From contig CAZNCS010000208.1 of NCBI GenBank assembly GCA_964571605.1, positions 1-7,331 on the forward strand: 7,331 nucleotides of DNA, read 5' to 3'. The translations under genes were made by a program, and so were the position numbers. The notes beneath the pieces are model-generated. The model had not been told where the DNA came from, made no database searches, and worked only from the letters and a program-made list of their open reading frames with translations. Within the stretch, counting starts at the first letter, position 1. The number at the start of each line of letters is the position of its first letter. Positions 1 to 6,264 of the stretch are shown here, in pieces. This DNA comes from Leptospira_B sp964571605 (GTDB taxonomy: Bacteria; Spirochaetota; Leptospiria; Leptospirales; Leptospiraceae).

Positions 1-1012
1 TTCCGAAAATCAAATTTCCCAAAGAATAAAATACGATATTATTTCCGATTCTTTCTATACCTTGCGGAATATGAGGATGATGTCCTACAATTACTTGCAC
101 TCCGCTTTCCAAGAAAGTTTTGGCTAATTTTCTTTGTTCGTCCGTAGGAAAAGGAGAATATTCCACACCCCAATGAAGGGATAAAATCCGAAAACGTTTT
201 ACATTCGGAGTATACGTCTTCATTTTTTCCGGAGGTCTTTTCTTGGCTCTCCCCCTGATCTTTTTTACGGGGTTTACCGGAGGTATGATAAAATTTTCCG
301 ATCGAAAACGATCTAGTAAGATTGCAGGATCCAATGGCATTACTCCGGATTTTATTCCTGCATAATTTTCTTTGCCTTCGGCAACATTTGTCGCAGAGTA
401 AATTCTAAGATTGGTCCCCTTACCTTCCCAAACCCAAGGACGAAATGCAGATTCTAAATTTTTTCCGGCGCCGATCGAGGAAATATTCCTTTCCGAAAGA
501 AAACCGATGGTTTCCTCGAGACCCTCCGGACCGTGATCCATAGCATGATTGTTTCCCAAGGTGACCAGATCCACACCCAAATAGGACATGGATTCCAAAT
601 CTGCGTCCTTTGCTTGAAACACATATGCTTTACCTTGGTCCCATGATTTTTCGGAGACTACAGGAGTTTCCAGATTTAAGACTCGGATCGTAGCTTCGTG
701 AAAAAGATCCTTTAAACCTTTAACGGGAGCGAGTTCCCCCTTCGTTTTGATCGTGTCTCGGATCCCCCAATTGAACATCACGTCCCCGCCCAAAAGGATT
801 TTTACGAGTTCGGGATCTTCTTCCTTTCCTAAAAGTTTTTCAATCCCATGTTCGATCTGTTCTACGATTCCAGGAGAAGTATCCGTAGAAGTATTTTTTC
901 CGGACTGGTGTTCCGGAACTCCACTGCAGGAAATGCTAAAAAGAATGAGTAGGCAATAAGCTAAAATCTTTAGTTTGGAAGAGAATATAGAAAACCGCGG
1001 GGAGAATTGCAT
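1..1012 (-). CDS. CapA-family (PGA_cap metallophosphatase-like) lipoprotein, C-terminus cut by window edge
   Basis: Reading on the minus strand from the ATG at 1012, 337 codons stay open to the window edge, so the 3' end is missing. The N-terminus is a lipoprotein signal: basic residues, a hydrophobic stretch, then LFSISC with the likely lipidated Cys29. The rest matches the PGA_cap/CapA fold: LLGGDVMFNWG (Asp77), LNLETPV (Glu115), LVTLGNNHAMDHG (Asn154-His156), LSLHWGVEY (His280) and VIVGHHPHIPQG (His311, His312, His314), followed by FYSLGNLIFG. These are the conserved metal-site-like residues of the family. A basic insert (about 248-265, KKIRGRAKKRP) splits the domain. Bacillus CapA/PgsA takes part in poly-gamma-glutamate synthesis, but no partner capB or capC gene is visible, so the substrate here is unknown. 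The start has no clear Shine-Dalgarno; it was chosen because the signal peptide begins there. The family call is firm and the biological role is open. Confidence 0.9.
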   Translation of the reverse strand, partial: MQFSPRFSIFSSKLKILAYCLLILFSISCSGVPEHQSGKNTSTDTSPGIVEQIEHGIEKLLGKEEDPELVKILLGGDVMFNWGIRDTIKTKGELAPVKGLKDLFHEATIRVLNLETPVVSEKSWDQGKAYVFQAKDADLESMSYLGVDLVTLGNNHAMDHGPEGLEETIGFLSERNISSIGAGKNLESAFRPWVWEGKGTNLRIYSATNVAEGKENYAGIKSGVMPLDPAILLDRFRSENFIIPPVNPVKKIRGRAKKRPPEKMKTYTPNVKRFRILSLHWGVEYSPFPTDEQRKLAKTFLESGVQVIVGHHPHIPQGIERIGNNIVFYSLGNLIFG

Positions 1013-1032
1013 TATCGGAGTCAGCTTACGAA

Positions 1033-1061
1033 CCCATTCCGAATTAGGAAATAAAATACTT
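1033..1061 (-). repeat. 29-bp direct repeat copy A with internal dyad, upstream of the CapA-family gene
   Basis: This segment matches 2652-2680 at 27 of 29 positions in the same orientation. On the plus strand its core is an imperfect dyad, TTCC-G-AATT-A-GGAA (1037-1050), followed by ATAAAAT. It ends 21 bp before the start codon of the CapA-family gene. A TTGACA hexamer (1062-1067, minus strand) lies directly beside it, but no good -10 box sits at normal spacing. A regulator binding site overlapping a promoter is plausible but inferred. Confidence 0.6.
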
Positions 1062-1130
1062 TGTCAAGCTATCCTTTTAATATGCATAACTAGGGCTAAT
1101 GCCCAGCCTCATTTTTAGATTTTCTTTTTG

Positions 1131-2567
1131 TTAAGGAGAAGAAATCAATTCTCTTGAAATAAATAAACTATCGATTCCGGAAGCAGGATCGATAATGCTC
1201 AAAAGACAATTAGTAAAACCTGCGACAAAAAAAGTATCGTCGAGCCCCAAAACCACGTCCTGGGCTCTTGCTACACATTTTGTATCCTCTTGTAAATATT
1301 TCAGATTCGACCAGACTATATTTCCGTTCGTATCGTATTTTACTACAAAAGCATTTTCGACCGAATTAGAAAATAGAGTCTTACGCGCAGTAATGGTTCC
1401 GGCGATATAAGAATTGCCGTTCGAATCAGTGCTAATCCCTTCGCTTAATGCCTGAGCGGCAAAGTTGGTAGAGAAACTTGGATCTCCAAAAAGTTTAGTC
1501 CATTGTTTGTTTCCGTCTTTATCGTATTTTACGATAAACGTATCTACAGTTCCAATCGGAACCTGCCCATCAAATTCTCCGGAGGTATTGCCGGTAATAT
1601 AAATATTTTGATCCGAATCCGTAGAGACTGCATTGACTACCGAAACCTGAGCAGCAACGCCCAATAATCGAGTCCAAAGTTTATTTCCCTGCCCATCGTA
1701 TTTGATCACCATAGCGTCCTCTACTCCAGTCAAAGTTTGACCGTCTAAATCGCTACTTGCAGCTCCAACGAGGTAGACATCTCCATTCGAATCGGATACA
1801 ACTCCCCCCGCAATACGTTCCGTATCCGGTAAGGTATTTCCGGAAAATCGAGTCCAAACTTTGTCTCCCTCCGGATTGTATTTTACTAAAAAACAATCAT
1901 AAGCGCCTGAATTGGTTTCCCCATCGAAACCGGCTGCATTTGTAGTTCCTACAACATAAATATTTCCTAATGGATCTGAAGCAATACCTCTTCCAATCGT
2001 AGTCCCACGTTGAAAATCAGTCTTACTTCCACCTCCGATCAGTCGGGTCCATTCTTTGTTTCCATCCGGATCGTACTTTACTACATAGGCATCTTCGTAT
2101 CCATTCAGGTTCTGACCATCGAGTATAGCAACATTCGTATACCCTGTACTCACCACATGACCTTCAGGATCGGAAGAAATCGAATAACCGGTAGTACTAC
2201 CTTCCGTATAAGTCTTAGGTCCTCCCCCAAAATGTCTGGTCCAAAGTTTAGAACCTTCGCTATCATATTTTACAATAAAAGCATCTACCTTGCCCAATAG
2301 AACTTGCCCATCTAAATTTCCTTCCGTAAATCCGGTAGCTATGATATTTCCGAAATGATCCCCCGACGCTGCAAATCCCCAGGTAGTACTTCCAAAAACG
2401 CCCAAAAATTTCGGCCAAGGTTTTGCCGGTCCAGGGGGAGTCCCCGCAGATCCACTTAAGGCCAAAGCGAATGCTGCAAAATCGGACTGGCCTGGTGGAG
2501 CGCAGGAAAAGGAAATCAAGGAAAGAATAATAATAGAGAACGTATATCTTCGAAAAATTAGGGTCAT
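1131..2567 (-). CDS. SBBP-repeat lipoprotein, predicted seven-bladed beta-propeller
   Basis: From the ATG at 2567 the product is 478 residues. Residues 1-21 form a lipoprotein signal ending in LISFSC (Cys22); an Ala/Gly/Pro-rich linker follows to about residue 48. The rest is SBBP (seven-bladed beta-propeller) repeats of about 60 residues, each with a D-x-x-G-N-hydrophobic strand, an LDGQ-type turn, then a strand such as AFIVKYD-x-x-G-x-K-x-WTR. Six full KYD/KYN...W copies are visible. The last blade ends at DSLFISREL with no W strand, while the N-terminus supplies PWPKFLGVFG, which resembles the missing strand, suggesting velcro closure of a seven-blade ring. Two TTG codons (2576, 2573) could extend the start by three residues, but ATG with AGG 10 bases upstream is preferred. 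The protein is probably membrane-anchored and exported; ligand and function are unknown. It stands alone, 118 bp from the next gene. Confidence 0.9.
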   Translation of the reverse strand: MTLIFRRYTFSIIILSLISFSCAPPGQSDFAAFALALSGSAGTPPGPAKPWPKFLGVFGSTTWGFAASGDHFGNIIATGFTEGNLDGQVLLGKVDAFIVKYDSEGSKLWTRHFGGGPKTYTEGSTTGYSISSDPEGHVVSTGYTNVAILDGQNLNGYEDAYVVKYDPDGNKEWTRLIGGGSKTDFQRGTTIGRGIASDPLGNIYVVGTTNAAGFDGETNSGAYDCFLVKYNPEGDKVWTRFSGNTLPDTERIAGGVVSDSNGDVYLVGAASSDLDGQTLTGVEDAMVIKYDGQGNKLWTRLLGVAAQVSVVNAVSTDSDQNIYITGNTSGEFDGQVPIGTVDTFIVKYDKDGNKQWTKLFGDPSFSTNFAAQALSEGISTDSNGNSYIAGTITARKTLFSNSVENAFVVKYDTNGNIVWSNLKYLQEDTKCVARAQDVVLGLDDTFFVAGFTNCLLSIIDPASGIDSLFISRELISSP

Positions 2568-2651
2568 AAACAACAAACCTAATATTCACTACACCCGAAC
2601 TTATAATATTTACCATATAATATATGTTAGTTCATTCCCCTTATTTTATCG

Positions 2652-2680
2652 CCCATTCCAAATTAGGAAATAAAATGCTT
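2652..2680 (-). repeat. 29-bp direct repeat copy B with internal dyad, upstream of the SBBP gene
   Basis: This is the second copy of the element at 1033-1061, differing only at 2660 (A for G) and 2677 (G for A). The core dyad TTCC-A-AATT-A-GGAA is kept, and the first difference falls on a base that is unpaired in the dyad. It lies 84 bp upstream of the SBBP start codon, separated from it by an AT-rich stretch. Unlike copy A, no TTGACA sits next to it. Confidence 0.6.
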
Positions 2681-2703
2681 CGAAGGAAAACAGGGTTTAT
2701 TCC

Positions 2704-3138
2704 TCAAAGACCAAGGATTTCCAAATGTTTTTTTCCTTGAGAAACAGTTCTCCAAGGAATTTTAGAATCAAAACTTACGAATTTAAGAGAATGTTTGGAT
2801 GCAAGACCGAGCAAATACATATCGGTAAGTCCTTTATGCCCGATCCAAGTCCATTCCAAGAAAATATTTTGATCGGAAATGCTAATATCATCAGGGACGA
2901 ATCTATGGCCTTTTGTATTCCGAAGAATCGTCAAGTATTCCACCGCTTTCGAAACTGATCCGGGTCCATTTGGATATCTTAGATTTCCGAATATTCTCAC
3001 GAATCCATTTTCGGTAATCGGACAAGTTGCCCAGCCCTTACTTGCTCTTGTGCTAAACCAATTCCAGGATGTTTTATGAAATTCATGGTTTGCGTCGCTC
3101 AATGCAATTAACACATTTACGTCTAAAAGATAACTCAT
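2704..3138 (-). CDS. vapC: VapC-type PIN-domain toxin (putative ribonuclease)
   Basis: This 144-residue protein has the size and layout of a PIN-domain VapC toxin. It opens with MSYLLDVNVLIAL, placing the first acidic residue at Asp6, then WATCPITENGFVRI (Glu43), GHKGLTDMYLLGLA (Asp106) and LKFVSFDSKI (Asp124). These four acidic positions are the usual Mg2+-binding set, so the enzyme looks intact. VapC toxins cut specific RNAs (initiator tRNA or rRNA loops in studied cases); the target here cannot be read from sequence. Its start codon lies 43 bp after the antitoxin stop, with GGA 6 bases before the ATG, so the two are probably co-transcribed but not overlapping as in many vapBC pairs. Confidence 0.88.
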   Translation of the reverse strand: MSYLLDVNVLIALSDANHEFHKTSWNWFSTRASKGWATCPITENGFVRIFGNLRYPNGPGSVSKAVEYLTILRNTKGHRFVPDDISISDQNIFLEWTWIGHKGLTDMYLLGLASKHSLKFVSFDSKIPWRTVSQGKKHLEILGL

Positions 3139-3181
3139 AAAGAATCCAAATTATAAAATAGGCAAAGCAATCGTTTGGAGG

Positions 3182-3433
3182 TTAAATGCCTTCTTCGTTT
3201 CGCAAGGAATCCACCCAATCATTCGTAACCTTTTTCCCTTTTGTTTTAGGCAAAATAGGCCAACCATGACTATTGGCCTCATACGATATTTTTTCCGACG
3301 CAAAGGCAGGTTCCGATTCTAAAGTATGTTCCAAGGCGGTGATGACTAGGCTTTTAAAAGAAATTCCCTCTTCTGCCGCTCGAATTTTTGCTTTTCGAAA
3401 CAAAGATTCCGGAATTTCTAATGTGGTTTTCAT
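3182..3433 (-). CDS. vapB: VapB-type ribbon-helix-helix antitoxin
   Basis: This 83-residue protein begins MKTTLEIPESLFRKAK, the pattern of a ribbon-helix-helix DNA-binding antitoxin: a beta strand (about 1-8), helix A (about 9-21) and helix B (about 25-39, SFKSLVITALEHTL). The C-terminal part, with GWPILP and a TNDWVDSLRNEE tail, resembles the toxin-binding tails of RHH antitoxins paired with PIN toxins. The gene lies directly upstream of the PIN toxin on the same strand, in the classical antitoxin-first order. The product should neutralise VapC and repress its own promoter; the palindrome directly before its start codon is the natural binding site. No ordinary Shine-Dalgarno fits between palindrome and ATG, so translation may be inefficient or leaderless. 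Family assignment is by motif and neighbour. Confidence 0.85.
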   Translation of the reverse strand: MKTTLEIPESLFRKAKIRAAEEGISFKSLVITALEHTLESEPAFASEKISYEANSHGWPILPKTKGKKVTNDWVDSLRNEEGI

Positions 3434-3458
3434 ATAAATATGGGCCCATATTTATGGG
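3434..3458 (-). promoter_or_regulatory. Putative toxin-antitoxin operator: 22-bp perfect palindrome plus extra half-site
   Basis: Positions 3434-3455 form a perfect palindrome with 11-base arms (ATAAATATGGG and its complement), directly touching the antitoxin ATG. The half-site TATGGG occurs at 3439-3444, inverted at 3445-3450, and again at 3453-3458, giving three alternating half-sites. RHH antitoxins bind such arrays as stacked dimers, so autoregulation is the expected role. Binding is inferred from position and symmetry. Confidence 0.7.
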
Positions 3459-3533
3459 TTTTTTCCATTCTTTTTTAAAAAATTGAAGAGGAATTATAAT
3501 TCATAGAGAAGATTAGGATATAGCCCAATGGGA

Positions 3534-3565
3534 ACGCGAAGGAAACCCCTTGCAGACTTCCGCGT
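3534..3565 (-). terminator. Imperfect hairpin downstream of the DASS transporter gene, possible terminator
   Basis: ACGCG-AAG (3534-3541) can pair with CTTCCGCGT (3557-3565), giving an eight-pair stem with a one-base bulge and a loop of about 15 bases. It begins 9 bp after the transporter stop codon, where a terminator would be expected, and separates the transporter from the toxin-antitoxin unit. There is no uridine run after it on the minus strand, so intrinsic termination is uncertain. Confidence 0.35.
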
Positions 3566-3574
3566 GAGGTAACC

Positions 3575-4987
3575 TTAACTAAAAATTAAAAATCCTAATA
3601 AAACCAACACCAATCCGAGTAAGCCGATTTTGACTCCGACTTTTGCCATATCCCTGATTTCAAAACCCCCAACCGCGTAAGCGACTGCATTCGGAGGAGT
3701 AGAAACAGGCAAAGACATAGCCAAAGAAGCGCCTAACGCGGATCCTAAAACTAGTTGAACTGCATAGGATTCATTTCCGGGTTGTAAAAGTGTGGCGACA
3801 GGTAATGCCAAAGGAACTAGCAAATTAGCGGTGGCAGTATTCGATAAAAAAGTAGAAAGGAATAATCCGATGGAGAAAAAGATTCCAAGCACCCAAAAAC
3901 TTTCCCCCGGTCCGGCCTGAGCACCAATTAATTCTCCAAACCAAATTCCTGCTCCGCTCTTTTCAATTCCAGTACCGAGTGCAATTCCTCCGGCGACCAA
4001 AATTAAAACATCCCATTCCAAAGCTCTTAAATCGGCGGATTCTAAAATTCCTACGGCGGTAAACAAAAACAGAGGAACCAGAGCTACTACACCCGCAGGT
4101 ATTCCGTGAAAGGATTCACTTAGCCAAAGAACTACTGTAAAAAAGAAACCAACGAGTACGAACCGCAATTTCTTTTGGGAACCGGAGTCTTCCATAGTTT
4201 CATAACGTAGAGAAATACTGAGCCCCTCCGAAGCGGGAAATGCTCTTAAAAGCCAAAACCAAGCGGTGAATAATAAAATAAGAAGTAGAGGAATCGCAAC
4301 AAGCATCCAAGTTCCGAAAGAAATAAAATCTCCATATCCTTGGTTTTTTAGATTCGCAAATGCGATTACATTCGGAGGAGAACCGATTGGAGTACCGATC
4401 CCTCCTAAATTTGCCGCAAAAGGAATCCCGATTAAAATCGCTTTTCTGAATTTTTCTCCCGTATCCAAAACAGTGAGTAATGGAAATACAAGTGCGATCA
4501 TCAAAGACGCCGTTGCAGTATTACTCATCCATAATGAAATCATAGCGGTGATACACATTAAACCCAGGAGTACGAATTTAGGAGAGGTTCCGAAATAAGG
4601 AAGTACTCGGTTCGCAAGCCATCGATCCACTCCTACTTTCACGCAGGCTTTCGCCAAAGCAAAACTTCCTAGAAAAAGGATCACTGCAGAATCGGCGAGA
4701 GAAGCCAGAAATATCGCAGGGGCAGGACTTTTTCCAGGACCGGGATGATATGGTTTCAAAAATTCCCATTTACCTGGATTTGAAAATAGAAGGATCTCAG
4801 AAAGAATGATAAGAATCGAAGTTGCATGCCCTGGGATCACTTCAAAAATCCAAAAACCTGCAGCCAATAGAAAAATAAAAAACATCCCCCCAACGGAAGC
4901 AGGCAAAAATCCGAAAAATGAAAGCAAAAGAGGAATGCTGGACAAAAGTAAAGATAGGACAAGAAAGCCGGTTTTTTTAAGATTCAT
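3575..4987 (-). CDS. DASS/SLC13-family sodium:anion (dicarboxylate/sulfate) symporter
   Basis: The product is a 470-residue, strongly hydrophobic membrane protein with about a dozen membrane segments. It has the two inverted-repeat Ser-Asn-Thr motifs that define the DASS family: WMSNTATASLMIAL (Ser155-Asn156-Thr157) and FLSNTATANLLVPL (Ser382-Asn383-Thr384). Each is followed by a Pro-rich hairpin, NLGGIGTPIGSPPNVIAF and SLPVSTPPNAVAYAVG. In the structurally known member VcINDY these motifs line the sodium and substrate site. The length fits the family. It should import dicarboxylates such as succinate or malate, or possibly sulfate or phosphate; the sequence does not decide. The ATG at 4987 has AAGGA five bases upstream. 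It lies 106 bp after purU on the same strand, separated by an inverted repeat, so it is probably its own transcription unit. Confidence 0.9.
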   Translation of the reverse strand: MNLKKTGFLVLSLLLSSIPLLLSFFGFLPASVGGMFFIFLLAAGFWIFEVIPGHATSILIILSEILLFSNPGKWEFLKPYHPGPGKSPAPAIFLASLADSAVILFLGSFALAKACVKVGVDRWLANRVLPYFGTSPKFVLLGLMCITAMISLWMSNTATASLMIALVFPLLTVLDTGEKFRKAILIGIPFAANLGGIGTPIGSPPNVIAFANLKNQGYGDFISFGTWMLVAIPLLLILLFTAWFWLLRAFPASEGLSISLRYETMEDSGSQKKLRFVLVGFFFTVVLWLSESFHGIPAGVVALVPLFLFTAVGILESADLRALEWDVLILVAGGIALGTGIEKSGAGIWFGELIGAQAGPGESFWVLGIFFSIGLFLSTFLSNTATANLLVPLALPVATLLQPGNESYAVQLVLGSALGASLAMSLPVSTPPNAVAYAVGGFEIRDMAKVGVKIGLLGLVLVLLGFLIFS

Positions 4988-5045
4988 AGGATTCCTTTTG
5001 ATGAAAACTCAGATATTGAGTGAACAATTTGTATATTTAGTCGAT

Positions 5046-5072
5046 TCGAATCGCTTTCGGGCTCCGATTCGA
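5046..5072 (-). repeat. Inverted repeat between purU and the DASS gene
   Basis: TCGAATCG (5046-5053) and CGATTCGA (5065-5072) are exact complements around an 11-base loop. The left arm also belongs to a 12-bp perfect palindrome at 5042-5053 (CGATTCGAATCG). The element starts 21 bp after the purU stop codon. It may end the purU transcript, though no U-run follows on the minus strand, or be an operator for the transporter gene. Confidence 0.4.
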
Positions 5073-5093
5073 TTTCGAACATGAGATTCTCTT

Positions 5094-5957
5094 CTATTCA
5101 AAAATGATAGTACGATTTTGGAAAACCATGACCCTATATTCCAAAAGTAGACGGAGAGCTTTGGCAAGAACGATCTTCTCTAAATCTCTTCCAAACAAAA
5201 CCAATCGTTCCGGAGAATATCCATGATCCACATGACAAACATCTTGCACAAGAATCGGGCCTTCATCCAAATTTTCCGTCACGATATGCGCTGTCCCGCC
5301 TATGATCTTGACTCCCCTTTTATAAGCCTGTTCATATGGCTTAGCCCCCACAAAAGCGGGAAGAAAAGAATGATGAATATTTAAAATTTTATTCTCCCAT
5401 TTACGTACAAACTCTGGAGTAAGAATTCTCATATATTTAGCGAGAACGATCCAGTCGGGTTGGATTTCCTCAAGATACGAATTTAATTTTGCCTCATGTT
5501 CCTCTCTTGAAATTCCTTCGCTCGGAAAAAAAGTAAATGGAACCTTAAAATCTCTTACCAAATCACCCAGGGTTTCGTGATTGGAAACCACACCTGCAAG
5601 TTCCATCGGCAATTCTCCGTATCTCCATCGGAGTAAAATGTCTCCAAGACAATGAGGCTCCTTTGTAGTCAGAAGTAAAACTTTGGATGGCTGGCGGCGG
5701 GAAAGTTCTAATTCGGCTCCGGAAGGAAGAATTTTTCTAAGCTCGGCAAATAGTCTCTGATCCTCTTCTTCTTTTGTAAAAGAATATTCCGTTCTCATAA
5801 AGAACATTTTTTCGAGAGGTTCCACGAACTCCTGGTTGCTTACGATATTGGCTCCGATTCCCGCTAAAAAGCCAGTGATTCGGTGGATCAAACCCGGTTC
5901 GTCCGCACAGCGAATCAGCAAAACCCTGGTTTTTATTTTATTATCTTCCTGACTCAA
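5094..5957 (-). CDS. purU: Formyltetrahydrofolate deformylase PurU
   Basis: The enzyme hydrolyses 10-formyl-tetrahydrofolate to formate and tetrahydrofolate, balancing one-carbon pools and supplying formate for purine synthesis. An N-terminal ACT domain (TRVLLIRCADEPGLIHRITG, then FVEPLEKMFFMRTE) is followed by a formyltransferase-type domain with KEPHCLGDILLR, VLAKYMRILTPEF, the catalytic block LNIHHSFLPAFVGAKPY, GGTAHIV and LDEGPI. The catalytic Asn-x-His and Asp are present (Asn193, His195, Asp231 in the short form). The C-terminus NRTIIF is typical. The open frame extends to an ATG at 6047 (317 residues), but I prefer the TTG at 5957 (287 residues): it has GAGG five bases upstream, gives the usual family length of about 280, and the extra 30 residues resemble no part of PurU. 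The ATG has only AGGA two bases away. Transcribed divergently from the small-Hsp operon. Confidence 0.93.
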   Translation of the reverse strand: MSQEDNKIKTRVLLIRCADEPGLIHRITGFLAGIGANIVSNQEFVEPLEKMFFMRTEYSFTKEEEDQRLFAELRKILPSGAELELSRRQPSKVLLLTTKEPHCLGDILLRWRYGELPMELAGVVSNHETLGDLVRDFKVPFTFFPSEGISREEHEAKLNSYLEEIQPDWIVLAKYMRILTPEFVRKWENKILNIHHSFLPAFVGAKPYEQAYKRGVKIIGGTAHIVTENLDEGPILVQDVCHVDHGYSPERLVLFGRDLEKIVLAKALRLLLEYRVMVFQNRTIIFE

Positions 5958-5962
5958 AAGTA

Positions 5963-5966
5963 CCTC
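5963..5966 (-). promoter_or_regulatory. Ribosome binding site supporting the TTG start of purU
   Basis: GAGG on the minus strand lies five bases before the TTG at 5957. This spacing is better than at the upstream ATG (6047), and it is the main sequence evidence for the shorter PurU. Confidence 0.6.
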
Positions 5967-6157
5967 GGTAATTCTTTCCCATAAGAATTCGCGTTGGATT
6001 CTTAGATCCCGGATATTTTCCAGAAGGGAAAATTTGGGACAGCCCATTTTCCTGAAAAAACGTCTTTTTTAAAAAAATCCCTCGAATGAAACAACCAAAG
6101 TTCTTTATGGAATCCTTGGAATCCGCCCTACTTTCTCAAATCCCGACCCAATCCCAA

Positions 6158-6184
6158 TTAGCACTCATCTGCATTTAGTGCTAA
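6158..6184 (+). promoter_or_regulatory. CIRCE element 1 (HrcA operator), distal copy
   Basis: TTAGCACTC (6158-6166), nine bases, then TAGTGCTAA (6176-6184). This is the CIRCE consensus TTAGCACTC-N9-GAGTGCTAA with a single change (T for G at 6176). CIRCE is bound by the heat-shock repressor HrcA. It lies about 80 bp upstream of the first small-Hsp start and 111 bp from the outer purU ATG, so it could influence either direction. Confidence 0.85.
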
Positions 6185-6215
6185 TTTTAATAAATTTTTC
6201 TTGAACCTTTTTTCA

Positions 6216-6248
6216 ATATTGGCACTCTATATATATGAGTGCCAATAT
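6216..6248 (+). promoter_or_regulatory. CIRCE-like element 2, proximal copy with variant perfect arms
   Basis: TTGGCACTC (6219-6227), nine bases of alternating TA, then GAGTGCCAA (6237-6245). The arms extend to 12 perfect pairs (6216-6227 with 6237-6248). Compared with CIRCE, the third base is G and its partner C, a compensated change that keeps the symmetry. The TATATATAT spacer (6228-6236) is the best -10 candidate for the operon, although the nearest -35-like TTGAAC (6201-6206) is 21 bp away. HrcA bound here would cover the promoter and early transcript. Confidence 0.8.
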
Positions 6249-6253
6249 ACACT

Positions 6254-6258
6254 GGAGG
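6254..6258 (+). promoter_or_regulatory. Ribosome binding site that fixes the first small-Hsp start
   Basis: GGAGG lies six bases before the ATG at 6265. An in-frame ATG at 6235 sits inside the CIRCE-like element and has no ribosome binding site, so 6265 is the better start. Confidence 0.85.
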
Positions 6259-6264
6259 CAAAAT

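Noticed and set aside
747..959. 70-residue plus-strand open frame
   Set aside because: It is antisense to the CapA-family lipoprotein, whose frame is clearly coding; low-complexity Ser-rich product without domain.
1093..1104. GGGC-TAAT-GCCC hairpin after the SBBP gene as a terminator
   Set aside because: The stem has only four pairs and no uridine run follows on the minus strand.
2263..2616. 117-residue open frame on the minus strand overlapping the SBBP N-terminus
   Set aside because: It lies out of frame within the SBBP gene on the same strand; it has no recognisable domain and no good ribosome binding site.
6065..6077. T-run/A-run palindrome near the outer purU ATG as a bidirectional terminator
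   Set aside because: It is a simple A/T homopolymer junction without a GC stem.
6086..6178. Short open frame of 30 codons on the plus strand upstream of the Hsp operon
   Set aside because: No ribosome binding site, and its end runs into the distal CIRCE element; most likely chance.
6235..6264. N-terminal extension of the first small Hsp from the ATG at 6235
   Set aside because: That ATG lies in the CIRCE-like arm and lacks a ribosome binding site, whereas the ATG at 6265 has GGAGG at ideal spacing.
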